Source of the DNA: Streptomyces sp. HUAS YS2
Lineage (GTDB): Bacteria > Actinomycetota > Actinomycetes > Streptomycetales > Streptomycetaceae
DNA length: 64,000 nucleotides
Assembly (NCBI RefSeq): GCF_033343995.1
Contig: NZ_CP137573.1
Span: 2,885,001 to 2,949,000 of the forward strand
Reading direction: 5' to 3'
Numbering within the stretch: position 1 is the stretch's first letter; every line of letters starts with the position of its first letter. The translations under genes were made by a program, and so were the position numbers. Below the pieces are notes generated by a model. That model was not told the origin of the DNA and searched no databases. It worked only from the letters and a program-made list of their open reading frames with translations. This document shows positions 44,286 to 54,680 of the stretch, piece by piece.

Positions 44286-44411
44286 GTGGACCACATATCC
44301 ACCGACGACGCCGTTCACCCCCGGCAGGCCCACCTGCTGCACGTTCCGGATACCCGCCCCCTGGGCGGGTATCCGTCTGCGTGCTCCGGCGCCCGGGCGG
44401 AGAACCGGTGA
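44286..44411 (+). CDS. Putative 41-residue peptide, overlaps prenyltransferase gene
   Basis: A small ORF too short for routine gene calling: GTG at 44286 with a near-ideal AAGGAGG at 44275-44281, 41 codons, and a TGA that overlaps the GTG of the prenyltransferase gene (GTGA at 44408-44411). The peptide is His/Pro/Arg-rich, with HVPDTRPLGGYPSACSG in its second half; no signal peptide, one Cys, one Tyr, no Trp. The prenyltransferase has no ribosome site of its own, so this ORF at least couples its translation. It could be a leader peptide, a small partner protein or a peptide substrate; I do not recognise the family. Confidence 0.6.
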   Translation: MDHISTDDAVHPRQAHLLHVPDTRPLGGYPSACSGARAENR

Positions 44412-45643
44412 TCGCCCCGTGGCCGGGTGGCCCCGGCAGAACCGGCGCGCGGACGCTCGGCGGTCACACCGCGGGCCAGCTGCTGCGGCTGTGCGAGGTC
44501 GCGGGGCTGGGTCCGGACGACGCCGAGTCGTACGCGCACACCCTCGTCGACGCGCTGGGTCCGGCCGCGGAACGCCCGCTGGACCTGCCGCCGCCGACCC
44601 TCACGTACCTCTCCGACGACCACACGCCGGTGGAGTTCTCCCTCTCCTTCACCCAGGGCGAGGCACCGGCGCTGCGGCTGCTGCTCGAACCGGGCTGCGG
44701 TGCAGGCAGCCTGGCCGAGAACGGCCGTGCCAGCCTGGCGACCGTCCGTGAGATGGCCCGCCGTTGGGACTTCTCCACCGAACGGCTGGACGAACTCGCG
44801 GACCTGTTCCTGCCGTCCGCACCGCACGGCCCGTTCGCGCTGTGGCTGGCGCTGGAGCTGCGCCCCGGCGGCGTGCCCCGGGCCAAGGTGTACCTGAACC
44901 CCTCCGCGTCGGGTGAGCGCCGTGCCACCGAGACGGTACGGGAGGCACTGCGGCGGCTCGGCCACGAGGATGCGTACGCGACCCTGCCGAAGGGCGACGG
45001 GCATCCGTTCCTCGCCCTGGACCTGGGCGACTGGGCGTCCCCGCGGGTGAAGGTGTACGTGCGGCACCTGGGCCTGTCGGCCGAGGAGGCCGGCGGCCTG
45101 TCCCGGATGCCCGCCGGAACGGGCCCCGGGCCGGCGGAGATCGCGGAGTTCTTCCGCGTCGCGTCGGGGTACGGGGACCGGGACGCGTACGACGACTTCG
45201 GCGGCGCGGCCGGATTCGGCCGGCTGCCGCTGGACCGGCGGCCGGGCCTGACCTGTCACGCGCTGACCGAGCCGGGGAGCGGTGCGGCGAGTGGCGGGGC
45301 CGCGGGCGGGGTCGGCGGCGCGGCGGGAGACTGGGCGGGCGGTGCGGCGAGTGGCTTCACGGTCCACATCCCGGTCCGCGACTACGTCCGCCACGACGGG
45401 GAGGCCCTCGACCGCGCGGTCGCGCTGCTCCGCGGCCACGGCATGGACCCCGGCCCGATGGTCCGGGCCCTGTCCGCCGTCACCCGGCGCCGTCCCGAGG
45501 ACGGCACCGGCCTCATCGCCTACCTGGCGCTGGCCCATCAGGCGGGCCGTCCGCCGCGGGTGACCGCCTACCTCTCGTCGGAGGCGTACGCCGTCAGGCC
45601 CCCGGCCGGCGAGCGGACCCGCGGGGTCGAGGCGGTGCACTGA
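44408..45643 (+). CDS. Indole prenyltransferase, DMATS family (tryptophan dimethylallyltransferase-like)
   Basis: A 411-residue ABBA-fold aromatic prenyltransferase. Family features are the N-terminal GHTAGQLLRLCEVAGL helix, DHTPVEFSLSF (the Glu that activates the indole), strands with paired basic/Tyr residues for the diphosphate such as PRAKVYLNPSASG and PRVKVYVRHLG, and PPRVTAYLSSEAY near the end. The S. coelicolor homologue SCO7467 attaches dimethylallyl to C-5 of L-tryptophan; the same substrate here is inferred from the monooxygenase neighbour. The start is the GTG at 44408 overlapping the small ORF, rather than the ATG at 44381, which lies inside it. A Gly/Ala-rich insert sits at about 290-316. 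Confidence 0.87.
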   Translation: MIAPWPGGPGRTGARTLGGHTAGQLLRLCEVAGLGPDDAESYAHTLVDALGPAAERPLDLPPPTLTYLSDDHTPVEFSLSFTQGEAPALRLLLEPGCGAGSLAENGRASLATVREMARRWDFSTERLDELADLFLPSAPHGPFALWLALELRPGGVPRAKVYLNPSASGERRATETVREALRRLGHEDAYATLPKGDGHPFLALDLGDWASPRVKVYVRHLGLSAEEAGGLSRMPAGTGPGPAEIAEFFRVASGYGDRDAYDDFGGAAGFGRLPLDRRPGLTCHALTEPGSGAASGGAAGGVGGAAGDWAGGAASGFTVHIPVRDYVRHDGEALDRAVALLRGHGMDPGPMVRALSAVTRRRPEDGTGLIAYLALAHQAGRPPRVTAYLSSEAYAVRPPAGERTRGVEAVH

Positions 45644-45649
45644 GGCGGA

Positions 45650-45677
45650 GGCTCCCGGCGGAGACCCGCCGGGAGCC
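45650..45677. terminator. Bidirectional terminator between prenyltransferase and monooxygenase
   Basis: Perfect 12-bp inverted repeat (45650-45661 with 45666-45677), 4-nt loop, between the convergent stops at 45643 and 45693. Confidence 0.75.
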
Positions 45678-45692
45678 CGGAACCACCGGAGA

Positions 45693-47030
45693 CTACGCAC
45701 CCTGCAGGGCGTACACCTCGCGTGACTCGTACTCCTCCCGCAGCTCCCGCAGATAGGGCGCGACATCGACCTGTATGGACGCGCTCCCGGTGTTCCCGTA
45801 CCGCGCCTCGATATCGGTCAGATACGCGTCGATCTCCTCGCGCATGACGTCCGCCGGCGGCAGGGCGGTCTCGCCGAGGACGACGCGGGCGACCCACCGG
45901 GCCTGCTCCTCGACCAGGCGGGTGATCGAGCCCAGCGGGCGGATGAGACCGAGGAAGTACAGGCCCCGCCGATCGGCCGGGACGACCCGTTTGTACAGCT
46001 CGACCGCCCCCCGGGCGCCGATCGGGCCTCCGGAGGGCAGGTAGGGGTAGGTCGTACGGAAGCCGGTGCAGTAGACGATCGCGTCCGCCTCGGCGGAGGT
46101 GCCGTCCGCGAAGGAGACCGTGTTGCCGTCCAGCGACGCGATCACGGGCTTCGGGGTCACGGAACCGTGCCGGATCAGGCTGAGGATCTCGTCGGAGAGG
46201 GTCACGGCCGAGGAGAAGATCGGGTGGTCGGGCTCGGGCAGCCCGTAGTCCGACAGCCGGCCGCGCGCGACGAGCAGCGCCTGCTCGACGTAGCGCCGCT
46301 GCTCCTCGAAGGACATCCGGGTGAACCACGGGGCGTCGGCGATCAGGTCCACCGAGATGCCGAACAGCTGCTTGGGGCAGACATGCAGCCCGCGCCGGAC
46401 GGAGAGCAGGGTCCGCTCGGCGTACCGGGACACGTCCGCGGCGATGTCGACTCCCGAGGGCCCCATGCCGACGACGACCACACGCTGACCGGCGAAGTCG
46501 CTGCCGTCGCGGTAGTCCATCGAGTGAAGGATCGTTCCGGCGAAGGAGTCTGCTCCCTGCGGCAGCTGCTCCGGCAGAGCCGGCTCGCTGTGGTACCCGG
46601 ACGCGACGATCACATGGTCGAACCGGCGCCTCCTGACCACGCCCCGGGCGTCCCGGCTGGTGACCGTCCACCGGCCGTCGGCGCCCTGCCGCGCGGTGCG
46701 CACCTCGGTCCGCAGCTCGATCCGCGACAGCAGCCCCGCCCACTCGGCGAACGACCGCAGATAGGCGGCGACCTCGCGGTGGCCCGGGTAGAGCGGAACG
46801 TCGTCCGGCATGGGGAAGTCGGCGTACCCGGTGAGCTGCTTGGCGGTGTTCAGATGCAGCGACTCGTACCCCGGCCCCCGCTCCCCTGCCCCCGGCTGCC
46901 GCCAGATCCCCCCGACGTCCGCCGCCCGCTCCAGGCACACGAAGTCGACGCCCCGCCCCGCGAGGGCATGCGCGGCCGCCAGTCCCGACAGCCCAGCCCC
47001 GATCACGCACACCCTCAAGGTCGCCCCCAC
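45693..47030 (-). CDS. Flavin-containing monooxygenase, likely aldoxime-forming
   Basis: A class B flavin monooxygenase of about 445 residues. The FAD site is GAGLSG (11-16). The family signature FxGxxxHSxxY appears as [11 protein letters not shown], and the NADPH site is [19 protein letters not shown] is the usual C-terminal ATG-like motif. In S. coelicolor the enzyme paired with the same prenyltransferase (SCO7468) turns 5-dimethylallyl-tryptophan into the acetaldoxime, which then loses water to the nitrile. The open frame begins at 47102, but the GTG at 47030, with GGAG upstream, puts the Rossmann motif at the normal distance. Confidence 0.88.
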   Translation of the reverse strand: MGATLRVCVIGAGLSGLAAAHALAGRGVDFVCLERAADVGGIWRQPGAGERGPGYESLHLNTAKQLTGYADFPMPDDVPLYPGHREVAAYLRSFAEWAGLLSRIELRTEVRTARQGADGRWTVTSRDARGVVRRRRFDHVIVASGYHSEPALPEQLPQGADSFAGTILHSMDYRDGSDFAGQRVVVVGMGPSGVDIAADVSRYAERTLLSVRRGLHVCPKQLFGISVDLIADAPWFTRMSFEEQRRYVEQALLVARGRLSDYGLPEPDHPIFSSAVTLSDEILSLIRHGSVTPKPVIASLDGNTVSFADGTSAEADAIVYCTGFRTTYPYLPSGGPIGARGAVELYKRVVPADRRGLYFLGLIRPLGSITRLVEEQARWVARVVLGETALPPADVMREEIDAYLTDIEARYGNTGSASIQVDVAPYLRELREEYESREVYALQGA

Positions 47031-47141
47031 ACGTCGCTCACTCCGGCTCCACCGATGGACGATCACTGACTGCCCATCCACCCATCCCTTCACACGAGTC
47101 ACGCATCACACTCGCGGTCCGCTCTCGACGGCCGCAATCGC

Positions 47142-47147
47142 TAGGGT
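47142..47147 (+). promoter_or_regulatory. -10 element of Uma2 gene (leaderless start)
   Basis: TAGGGT, 6 nt before the ATG at 47154; no ribosome site present. Confidence 0.6.
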
Positions 47148-47153
47148 TGGCTC

Positions 47154-47735
47154 ATGACCGCACTGCCGGACCGGATGCGCCCGCCGCGCGCGGAGGGCTG
47201 GTTCGCGGAGGACCTCGACAGCCTCCCGGAGGCACCGCGCCACACCGAGCTGATCGACGGAGCCCTCGTCTTCATGATGTCGCCGCGGAGGGCCTGGCAC
47301 GGCCGCCTCGTCACCGCCCTGACCACCACGCTCATGGCGCAGGCGCCCGCCGGCTTCGAGGTCGAGCGCGAGATGACGATCCGCCTCGACGCCCGCAACC
47401 GCCCCGAGCCGGACATCTTGCTGACGGACCTGCTCTATGACCCCGACCGCACCTGGTACGCCCCGGAGGACGTGAAGCTCGTCGTCGAGGTGGCCTCCCC
47501 CGAGTCCGCCCACCGCGATCGCACCGTGAAGCTTCGCAAGTACGCTGAGGCCGGCATCCCGCACTACTGGTGCATCGAGGAGGAGGACGGCGCGCCCGTC
47601 GTCCACGCCTACGAGCTCGACGAGCCCACCGGCTCGTACGCACCGGCCGGCATCTTCCGAGGAACCCTCCGGCGCCCGGTGCCCTTCGAGATCAACCTGG
47701 ACCTCGACAAACTCACCCCGCCCAGGAACGCCTGA
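47154..47735 (+). CDS. Uma2-family (DUF820) PD-(D/E)XK nuclease-fold protein
   Basis: A 193-residue Uma2 protein. Core features: LIDGALVFMMSPRRAWHG (Asp and His), RPEPDILLTD (metal Asp), VKLVVEVASPESAHRDR and TVKLRKYAEAGIPHYW. Sequence outside these motifs differs a lot from the copy at 17972-18529, so the two are not a recent duplication. Transcription probably starts at or next to the ATG. Confidence 0.87.
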   Translation: MTALPDRMRPPRAEGWFAEDLDSLPEAPRHTELIDGALVFMMSPRRAWHGRLVTALTTTLMAQAPAGFEVEREMTIRLDARNRPEPDILLTDLLYDPDRTWYAPEDVKLVVEVASPESAHRDRTVKLRKYAEAGIPHYWCIEEEDGAPVVHAYELDEPTGSYAPAGIFRGTLRRPVPFEINLDLDKLTPPRNA

Positions 47736-47757
47736 GAACGCGGCGACAGGAACACGA

Positions 47758-47788
47758 AAGGGGCCGGACCCAGTGAGTCCGACCCCTT
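47758..47788. terminator. Bidirectional terminator between Uma2 and ychF
   Basis: 11-bp stem with one mismatch (47758-47769 with 47777-47788), ending in AA/TT pairs; 7-nt loop. Confidence 0.7.
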
Positions 47789-47802
47789 CTGACCTGCAGT
47801 GA

Positions 47803-48891
<1,089 letters not shown>

Positions 48892-49097
48892 GGGGCGACT
48901 TCCCTAGCGGTGTGGATGCGGTGGTGGATGCGGTGTGCGTGCGACCGGTTCGGTTGCCCTGCGCCGCTCGGCCGGTGGGCCGATCCCCCAGTTTACGGGC
49001 GCGGCGAACCGGCCATCCACGCCGACCTTCGGCCGATCTCGACGGCCGCCTCACCCAAAGGGCGTGTCCTGTGACCGTTTCCTGCCCGGTTGCGACC

Positions 49098-49103
49098 TAC
49101 GTT
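49098..49103 (+). promoter_or_regulatory. -10 element of DUF6542 gene (leaderless start)
   Basis: TACGTT, 6 nt before the GTG at 49110. Confidence 0.5.
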
Positions 49104-49109
49104 GGAGAG

Positions 49110-49724
49110 GTGGAGCAGCACAAGACTCGTCACCCCCAGCGCCGCGCGTTCGCGGAAGGCGCCGCGGTCTACCCCGTGCCCGCGCGTCCGGGCCGCCCGG
49201 ACCGGCCCGGAAACGGCGGTCGTCCCCGCCCCGCCGGCCGACCCGCGACCCGCCCCGCGGCCGCTCCGGCGGCCGGCCCCGTCCCGCTTCTGCGCCGGTT
49301 CCCGAACCCCCGGCTGACCGGGCTCGGCGCGGGGCTGTTCGCCTCCGCCGCCATGCTCGTCGTCGGGTTCCTGGACTGGCTGATCCTGGACGGCTCCCCC
49401 ACCGCGTACGGCCTGCTGTTCCTGCCGGTCAGCGCGCTCACCGCACTGTGGGTCCGGGCCGCCGACCTGGTCACGGCCCCGATCGGGGTGCCGATCGCCT
49501 TCGCGGTCGGGATCGTCCCGATCGCGGGCGGCACCGGCGGTTTCGGAGGGCAGGCGATGGCCGTCTTCACGGCCCTCGCGGTCCATGCGGGCTGGCTGTA
49601 CGGCGGCACGCTCGTCGCCGGGGTGATCACCTGCGTGCGGAAGGTCCGCGACATGGGGCGCCGGCAGCGTGCCGCCGCCGCGGCCGCATCTGCCGCGCGG
49701 GTGGCCCGCCGCTCGGCCCAGTAG
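49110..49724 (+). CDS. DUF6542-type membrane protein
   Basis: A 204-residue integral membrane protein. The first 70 residues are basic and Pro/Arg-rich; three or four helices follow ([87 protein letters not shown]), then a basic Ala-rich tail. The frame is open back to 48912, but the TACGTT -10 six bases before GTG 49110 supports the shorter start. Function unknown. Confidence 0.78.
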   Translation: MEQHKTRHPQRRAFAEGAAVYPVPARPGRPDRPGNGGRPRPAGRPATRPAAAPAAGPVPLLRRFPNPRLTGLGAGLFASAAMLVVGFLDWLILDGSPTAYGLLFLPVSALTALWVRAADLVTAPIGVPIAFAVGIVPIAGGTGGFGGQAMAVFTALAVHAGWLYGGTLVAGVITCVRKVRDMGRRQRAAAAAASAARVARRSAQ

Positions 49725-49794
49725 AGCCGAAGAGCCGTACGGCCCGCCGCGCGCCACCCCGCCCCTCGCTGCCCCGCGCCGCCCCGCCCCGTGC

Positions 49795-50538
49795 CTACCT
49801 CGGCCGCGTCGCCATCGCCGCTCCCACGATGCCCGCGTTGTTCTGCAGCTCCGCCGGGACGATCTCGGCCCGGATGCCCTCCAGGAGGGGGAGGAACCTG
49901 TCGGCCTTGCGGCTCACGCCGCCGCCGATGATGAACAGCTCCGGCGAGAACAGCATCTCCACGTGCGCCAGGTACTTCCGCAGCCGGCGGCCCGCCCAGT
50001 GCTCCCAGCTGAGGTCCTCGTCCTCCTTGGCCCTCGTCGACGCGCGCGTCTCCGCGTCGTGGCCCTTCAGCTCCAGATGGCCCAGCTCCGTGTTCGGGAC
50101 CAGCCGGCCGTCCGTGAAGACCGCCGAGCCGATGCCCGTACCCAGCGTCAGCAGGATCACCGTGCCCGTACGGCCCCGGCCCGCGCCGAAGGTCATCTCG
50201 GCGACCCCGGCGGCGTCCGCGTCGTTCAGGACGGTCACGGGCAGTCCGTCGAGGTGCTCGCTCAGCAGCTTGCCGGCGTCCACGCCGATCCAGCCCTTGT
50301 CGACATTGGCCGCCGTGCGGACCGTGGAGCCGGTGACCACGCCGGGGAACGTCACCCCGACCGGCCCGGACCAGCCGAAGTTGCGGACCACCTCGGCGAC
50401 GCACCCCGCCACGCCGTCGGGCGTGGCGGGGTGCGGGGTGAGTACCTTGTGGCGGGGCTCGGCCAGGGCGCCGCGCTCCAGGTCGACGGGAGCGCCCTTG
50501 ATGCCCGAGCCGCCGATGTCCACTCCGAAGACGTTCAT
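49795..50538 (-). CDS. ppgK: Polyphosphate-dependent glucokinase
   Basis: A 247-residue ROK-family kinase that phosphorylates glucose with polyphosphate (or ATP). The N terminus [17 protein letters not shown] is the phosphate-binding loop. Other motifs are [16 protein letters not shown] (catalytic Asp), and [23 protein letters not shown]. The length is normal. The ATG at 50538 is 7 nt after TACCGT, so it is probably leaderless; a GTG at 50547 is the alternative. It is transcribed in the same direction as ispH. Confidence 0.94.
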   Translation of the reverse strand: MNVFGVDIGGSGIKGAPVDLERGALAEPRHKVLTPHPATPDGVAGCVAEVVRNFGWSGPVGVTFPGVVTGSTVRTAANVDKGWIGVDAGKLLSEHLDGLPVTVLNDADAAGVAEMTFGAGRGRTGTVILLTLGTGIGSAVFTDGRLVPNTELGHLELKGHDAETRASTRAKEDEDLSWEHWAGRRLRKYLAHVEMLFSPELFIIGGGVSRKADRFLPLLEGIRAEIVPAELQNNAGIVGAAMATRPR

Positions 50539-50545
50539 GAAGTCC

Positions 50546-50551
50546 ACGGTA
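50546..50551 (-). promoter_or_regulatory. -10 element of ppgK (leaderless start)
   Basis: TACCGT on the minus strand, 7 nt before the ATG at 50538. Confidence 0.5.
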
Positions 50552-50578
50552 GGGGCAGGGGCGGGCCGATGCCCGGCG

Positions 50579-51583
50579 TTACTCCTTGACGAGTTCCGCG
50601 GCCTCCGCGCGCAGGTCGCGGCGCAGCTCCTTCGGGAGGGAGAAGGTCAGCGACTCGTCAGCCGTCTTCACGATCTCGACGTCCGCGTAACCGCGCTCCG
50701 CCAGCCACTCCAGGACCTCCTGCACCAGGATGTCCGGCACGGACGCGCCCGAGGACAGGCCGACGCTGGTCACGCCCTCCAGCCACGCCTCGTCGATCTC
50801 GCTCGCGAAGTCGACCAGGTACGCGGCCGGGACCCCGGCCTGCTTGGCGACCTCGACCATGCGGATCGAGTTCGAGGAGTTCTTCGAGCCCACGACGATG
50901 ACCAGCTCGGCCTGCCCGGCCAGCTCCTTGATCGCCATCTGGCGGTTCTGCGTGGCGTAGCAGATGTCGTCGGACGGCGGGGAGATCAGCTGCGGGAACT
51001 TCTCCTTGAGCGCGTCCACCGTCTCCATGGTCTCGTCGACCGAGAGCGTGGTCTGGGAGAGCCAGACGACCCGCGACGGGTCGCGGACCTCGATCTTCGC
51101 CACGTCGTCCGGGCCGTCGACCAGCTGGATGTGGTCGGGGGCCTCGCCGGAGGTGCCGATGACCTCCTCGTGGCCCTCGTGGCCGATCAGGAGGATGTCG
51201 AAGTCCTCCTTGGCGAACCGGACGGCTTCCTTGTGCACCTTCGTCACCAGCGGGCAGGTGGCGTCGATGGTCGCGAGCCGGCCCTGGCGGGCCTCCTCGT
51301 GGACGGTCGGCGCGACGCCGTGCGCGGAGAACATCACGATGTTGCCCGGCGGCACCTCGGTCGCCTGGTCGACGAAGATCGCGCCCTTCCGCTCCAGGGT
51401 CTGCACGACGTACTTGTTGTGCACGATCTCGTGCCGGACGTAGACCGGCGCCCCGTACTGCTCCAGGGCCTTCTCGACGGCGATCACGGCACGGTCCACG
51501 CCCGCGCAGTAGCCGCGCGGGGCGGCGAGCAGGACACGCTTCGGGCGGGTGGACGCGGGCGACGACGCGGGCGTTGCAGTCAT
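50579..51583 (-). CDS. ispH: 4-hydroxy-3-methylbut-2-enyl diphosphate reductase
   Basis: Last enzyme of the MEP isoprenoid pathway; makes IPP and DMAPP with a [4Fe-4S] cluster. The 334 residues contain the three cluster cysteines in GYCAGVDRA (Cys 26), [10 protein letters not shown] and CYATQNRQ, with SAHGV and SKNSSNS for substrate contact. It supplies the dimethylallyl donor that the prenyltransferase at 44.4 kb would need, though it is a general housekeeping gene. The frame extends to 51706, but a TACGAT -10 seven bases before the ATG at 51583 fixes the start. Confidence 0.97.
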   Translation of the reverse strand: MTATPASSPASTRPKRVLLAAPRGYCAGVDRAVIAVEKALEQYGAPVYVRHEIVHNKYVVQTLERKGAIFVDQATEVPPGNIVMFSAHGVAPTVHEEARQGRLATIDATCPLVTKVHKEAVRFAKEDFDILLIGHEGHEEVIGTSGEAPDHIQLVDGPDDVAKIEVRDPSRVVWLSQTTLSVDETMETVDALKEKFPQLISPPSDDICYATQNRQMAIKELAGQAELVIVVGSKNSSNSIRMVEVAKQAGVPAAYLVDFASEIDEAWLEGVTSVGLSSGASVPDILVQEVLEWLAERGYADVEIVKTADESLTFSLPKELRRDLRAEAAELVKE

Positions 51584-51590
51584 GCGTCCC

Positions 51591-51596
51591 ATCGTA
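51591..51596 (-). promoter_or_regulatory. -10 element of ispH (leaderless start)
   Basis: TACGAT on the minus strand, 7 nt before the ATG at 51583. Confidence 0.55.
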
Positions 51597-51704
51597 AGGC
51601 CGGGCCGGGAAGGGGCCGGGCCGGGAGCAGGCCGTGAGCGGCCCGCGTCGCAGCGGCCCGCGTCGCAACGGCCGTCGGCGGATCCCGTGCCAGAGACTGT
51701 GCGC

Positions 51705-53048
51705 ATGGCCGAGGAAGCGCAGATTGCGGCGCATACAGGACTGCGGCGGAACCTCGGGTTCCGGGACCTTGTCGTCTACGGACTGCTTTTCATCGCGCCC
51801 ATGGCGCCGGTCGGCGTCTTCGGCACCCTCGACGCGAAGTCGCACGGCGCCGTCGCGCTGGTGTACGTCGTCGCGACGATCGCCATGGCGTTCACCGCCT
51901 TCAGCTACGCCCAGATGGTCCGCGTCGCGCCGCTGGCCGGGTCGGTGTTCACGTACGCCCGCAAGGGGCTCGGGGACGGCCCCGGGTTCATCGCCGGCTG
52001 GATGGCGATGCTCGACTACCTGCTGATCCCGGCGGTCGCGTACCTCTTCGCGGGCATCGCGATGGAGGCGCTGGTCCCCGAGGTGGACCGGTGGGTGTGG
52101 ACCGGACTCGCGGTCGTGATCACGACGCTGCTCAACCTGTGGGGCGTACGGGCGGCGGCCCGGGTCGGCCTCGCGGTGCTCGCGCTGGAGATCGTGGTGC
52201 TGGTGGTGTTCATCGCGTCCGCGATCGTCGCGCTCGCACGGGACGGGGCGCAGCGCGACTGGTGGTCGCCGCTGACCGGGGACACCACGTTCTCGCTGAG
52301 CGCCGTGGTGGGTGCGGTGTCGGTGGCGGTGCTGTCGTACCTCGGCTTCGACGCGATCGCGAGCTTCGCGGAGGAGGTCACCGGGGGCTCGGCGAAGGTG
52401 GCACGGGCGGTGCTGTTCTGCCTGGCGCTGGCGGGCGTGCTGTTCGTGGCCCAGACGTACCTGGTGGCGCTGCTCTCGCCGGTGTCGTCGACGGAACTGG
52501 CGCTGGACCCGGCGCGGCAGGGAACGGCCTTCTACGACGCCGTGGACGCCTCCGTGGGGACATGGCTGCACGACCTGGTGGCGGTGAGCAAGGCGATCGG
52601 CGCGGCGTTCGCGGCGCTGGCCGGACAGGCGGCCGGCGGGCGGCTGCTGTTCGCGATGGGTCGCGAGCACCGGCTGCCGCACGTCCTCGGCCGGACCGAC
52701 GGCGGCGTGCCGCGGGTGGCACTGCTGGTCTCGGCGACGGTGACGATGGCGGCGGCGCTGTGGGCGGCCCGCAGCGACGACGGCCTGGACCATCTGGTCT
52801 CGGTGGTCGACATCGGCGCGCTCACGGCGTTCGTGCTGCTGCACGCGAGCGTGGTGGGCTGGTTCGCGGTCCGGCGGATGGAGGGCCCGCCGCACTGGCT
52901 CCGGCACGTGGTGGCCCCGGTGGTCGGCGCGGCGATCCTGATCGCGGTGATCGTCGAGGCGGCGGTGGCGGCGCAGGTGGTGGGCGTCATCTGGTTCGGC
53001 GTGGGGCTTGTGGTGCTCGCGGTGCAGGGGGCGACGAACCAGTCCTGA
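51705..53048 (+). CDS. APC-family amino acid permease
   Basis: A 447-residue transporter with about 12 membrane helices. The first contains the APC pattern [23 protein letters not shown], and helix 6 the [15 protein letters not shown] segment. The best guess is an amino acid or polyamine substrate. The frame opens at 51549, but the N terminus before MAEEAQ is Arg/Gly-rich; the ATG at 51705 (or GTG 51687) is chosen. Divergent from ispH with 121 bp between the starts. Confidence 0.88.
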   Translation: MAEEAQIAAHTGLRRNLGFRDLVVYGLLFIAPMAPVGVFGTLDAKSHGAVALVYVVATIAMAFTAFSYAQMVRVAPLAGSVFTYARKGLGDGPGFIAGWMAMLDYLLIPAVAYLFAGIAMEALVPEVDRWVWTGLAVVITTLLNLWGVRAAARVGLAVLALEIVVLVVFIASAIVALARDGAQRDWWSPLTGDTTFSLSAVVGAVSVAVLSYLGFDAIASFAEEVTGGSAKVARAVLFCLALAGVLFVAQTYLVALLSPVSSTELALDPARQGTAFYDAVDASVGTWLHDLVAVSKAIGAAFAALAGQAAGGRLLFAMGREHRLPHVLGRTDGGVPRVALLVSATVTMAAALWAARSDDGLDHLVSVVDIGALTAFVLLHASVVGWFAVRRMEGPPHWLRHVVAPVVGAAILIAVIVEAAVAAQVVGVIWFGVGLVVLAVQGATNQS

Positions 53049-53087
53049 TTCGGCCCACGGATGGGGGGCGGTGTCGGCGGCGGACAC

Positions 53088-53093
53088 TACGCT
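53088..53093 (+). promoter_or_regulatory. -10 element of xseA (leaderless start)
   Basis: TACGCT, 6 nt before the ATG at 53100. Confidence 0.55.
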
Positions 53094-53099
53094 CGGCGC

Positions 53100-54317
53100 A
53101 TGGCTCTGACTACGTCTGCCGAAGCGCCGCTGCCCGTCGGCGAGGTCTCCCGGCTGATCGGGGGGTGGATCGACCGGCTCGGTGCGGTGTGGGTCGAGGG
53201 ACAGATCACGCAGCTGTCGCGGCGGCCCGGCGCCGGAGTCGTGTTCCTGACGCTGCGGGACCCGTCGCACGACATCTCCGTCTCCGTCACCTGCTACCGC
53301 CAGGTCTTCGACGCCGTCGCCGACGTCGTCTCGGAGGGCGCCCGGGTCGTCCTGCACGCCAAGCCCGAGTGGTACGCCCCGCGCGGGCAGCTGTCGCTGC
53401 GGGCCGTGGAGATACGGCCGGTCGGCGTCGGCGAGCTGCTGATCCGCCTCGAACAGCTCAAGCGGAGCCTCGGCGCCGAGGGTCTCTTCGCGGTCGAGCG
53501 GAAGAAGCCGCTGCCCTTCCTGCCGCAGCTCGTCGGGCTGGTCTGCGGCCGCGCCTCCGCCGCCGAGCGGGACGTGCTCGAGGTCGCCCGGCGCCGCTGG
53601 CCGGCCGTCCGCTTCGAGGTGCGGAACGTCGCCGTGCAGGGCGTGCACGCCGTGACCCAGGTCGTCCAGGCCGTCAAGGAGCTCGACGACCACGGGCACG
53701 TCGACGTGATCATCGTGGCCCGCGGCGGCGGCAGCGTGGAAGATCTGCTGCCGTTCTCGGACGAGCAGCTGATCCGGGCCGTGGCGGACTGCCGTACGCC
53801 CGTGGTGTCCGCGATCGGCCACGAACCCGACTCGCCGCTCCTCGACCTCGTCGCCGACCTGCGGGCCGCCACGCCCACGGACGCCGCGAAAAAGGTCGTC
53901 CCGGACGTCGGCGAGGAGCTGGACCGCGTCCAGGGCCTGCGGGACCGGGCCCTGCGCACCGTCCGCGGCCTGCTCGACCGCGAGGAGCGCGGGCTCGCGC
54001 ACGCGCTCGCCCGGCCCGTCATGGAGCACCCGCAGCGGATGGTGGACCAGCGCGAGGCCGAGCTGGACGCGCAGCTCGCCCGGAGCAGGCGGGTCCTCGG
54101 CCATCTGCTCGACCGCGCCGATTCGGAGCTCATCCACACCCGGGCACGGGTCCGCTCGCTGTCGCCCGCGGCCACGATGGAGCGCGGGTACGCGGTGCTC
54201 CAGCGGGCCGACGGGGCGGTGGTCCGCTCCCCCGAGGAGGTCGCGGAGGGCGAGGAACTGCGGGCCAGGGTGTCGGAGGGCGAGTTCGCGGTGCGGCGCG
54301 TGGCCGCCGAGTCGTGA
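53100..54317 (+). CDS. xseA: Exodeoxyribonuclease VII large subunit
   Basis: Catalytic subunit of ExoVII, which degrades single-stranded DNA from both ends. The 405 residues begin with an OB-fold ([14 protein letters not shown] ... VFLTLRD). The catalytic domain contains [15 protein letters not shown] and [15 protein letters not shown] long helical C-terminal stalk ends with the small motif ERGYAVLQ. Start at the ATG at 53100, six bases after a -10 hexamer; the upstream extension to 53061 is Gly-rich. Confidence 0.96.
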   Translation: MALTTSAEAPLPVGEVSRLIGGWIDRLGAVWVEGQITQLSRRPGAGVVFLTLRDPSHDISVSVTCYRQVFDAVADVVSEGARVVLHAKPEWYAPRGQLSLRAVEIRPVGVGELLIRLEQLKRSLGAEGLFAVERKKPLPFLPQLVGLVCGRASAAERDVLEVARRRWPAVRFEVRNVAVQGVHAVTQVVQAVKELDDHGHVDVIIVARGGGSVEDLLPFSDEQLIRAVADCRTPVVSAIGHEPDSPLLDLVADLRAATPTDAAKKVVPDVGEELDRVQGLRDRALRTVRGLLDREERGLAHALARPVMEHPQRMVDQREAELDAQLARSRRVLGHLLDRADSELIHTRARVRSLSPAATMERGYAVLQRADGAVVRSPEEVAEGEELRARVSEGEFAVRRVAAES

Positions 54318-54352
54318 GCGCGACGTCAATGATCTTTGTCGGACCTGATGCA

Positions 54353-54358
54353 TAGGGT
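54353..54358 (+). promoter_or_regulatory. -10 element of xseB (leaderless start)
   Basis: TAGGGT, 7 nt before the ATG at 54366. It would allow xseB to be transcribed separately from xseA. Confidence 0.5.
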
Positions 54359-54365
54359 GGATTCC

Positions 54366-54614
54366 ATGGCAGCCACTACGGACGAGCAGGCAGCGCTCGG
54401 GTACGAGCAGGCGCGCGACGAGCTGATCGAGGTCGTGCGGCGCCTTGAGGCAGGCGGTACGACCCTGGAGGAGTCCCTCGCGCTCTGGGAGCGGGGCGAG
54501 GAACTCGCGAAGGTGTGCAGGCGCTGGCTCGAAGGCGCCCGCGCCCGCCTCGACGCGGCCCTCGCGGCCCCCGGCGACCGGGCGGAGACGACGGATATGG
54601 CCGACGAGGACTGA
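54366..54614 (+). CDS. xseB: Exodeoxyribonuclease VII small subunit
   Basis: An 82-residue helical subunit that coats the XseA stalk. The family pattern is clear: [37 protein letters not shown] followed by [13 protein letters not shown]. It lies 48 bp after xseA. Upstream in-frame ATGs at 54336 and 54348 are less likely, because the TAGGGT element overlaps them. Confidence 0.93.
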   Translation: MAATTDEQAALGYEQARDELIEVVRRLEAGGTTLEESLALWERGEELAKVCRRWLEGARARLDAALAAPGDRAETTDMADED

Positions 54615-54659
54615 GATCTTTCCACCGGAAACCTGTGAAACGGATCACTATCCGCTTCG

Positions 54660-54680
54660 TTTAGTTGAAAATTAACCAAA
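54660..54680 (+). promoter_or_regulatory. AT-rich operator-like palindrome before nitroreductase gene
   Basis: TTTAGTTGA (54660-54668) and TTAACCAAA (54672-54680) are inverted with 7 of 9 bases matching, in a sharply AT-rich patch unlike the genome. A -35-like TTGAAA (54665-54670) falls inside and TACCTT (54689-54694) could be the -10, so a bound repressor would block transcription. Confidence 0.45.

Noticed and set aside
44224..44751. 175-codon frame over the start of the prenyltransferase
   Set aside because: It runs in a different frame from both the 41-codon ORF and the prenyltransferase and shows no protein-like pattern; the AAGGAGG fits the GTG at 44286 better.
50658..54353. 1231-codon open frame on the minus strand
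   Set aside because: It is antisense to xseA and the APC permease and in a different frame from ispH; those genes have clear motifs. Its composition (runs of Arg, His, Gly, Asp) is the usual shadow of high-GC coding DNA.
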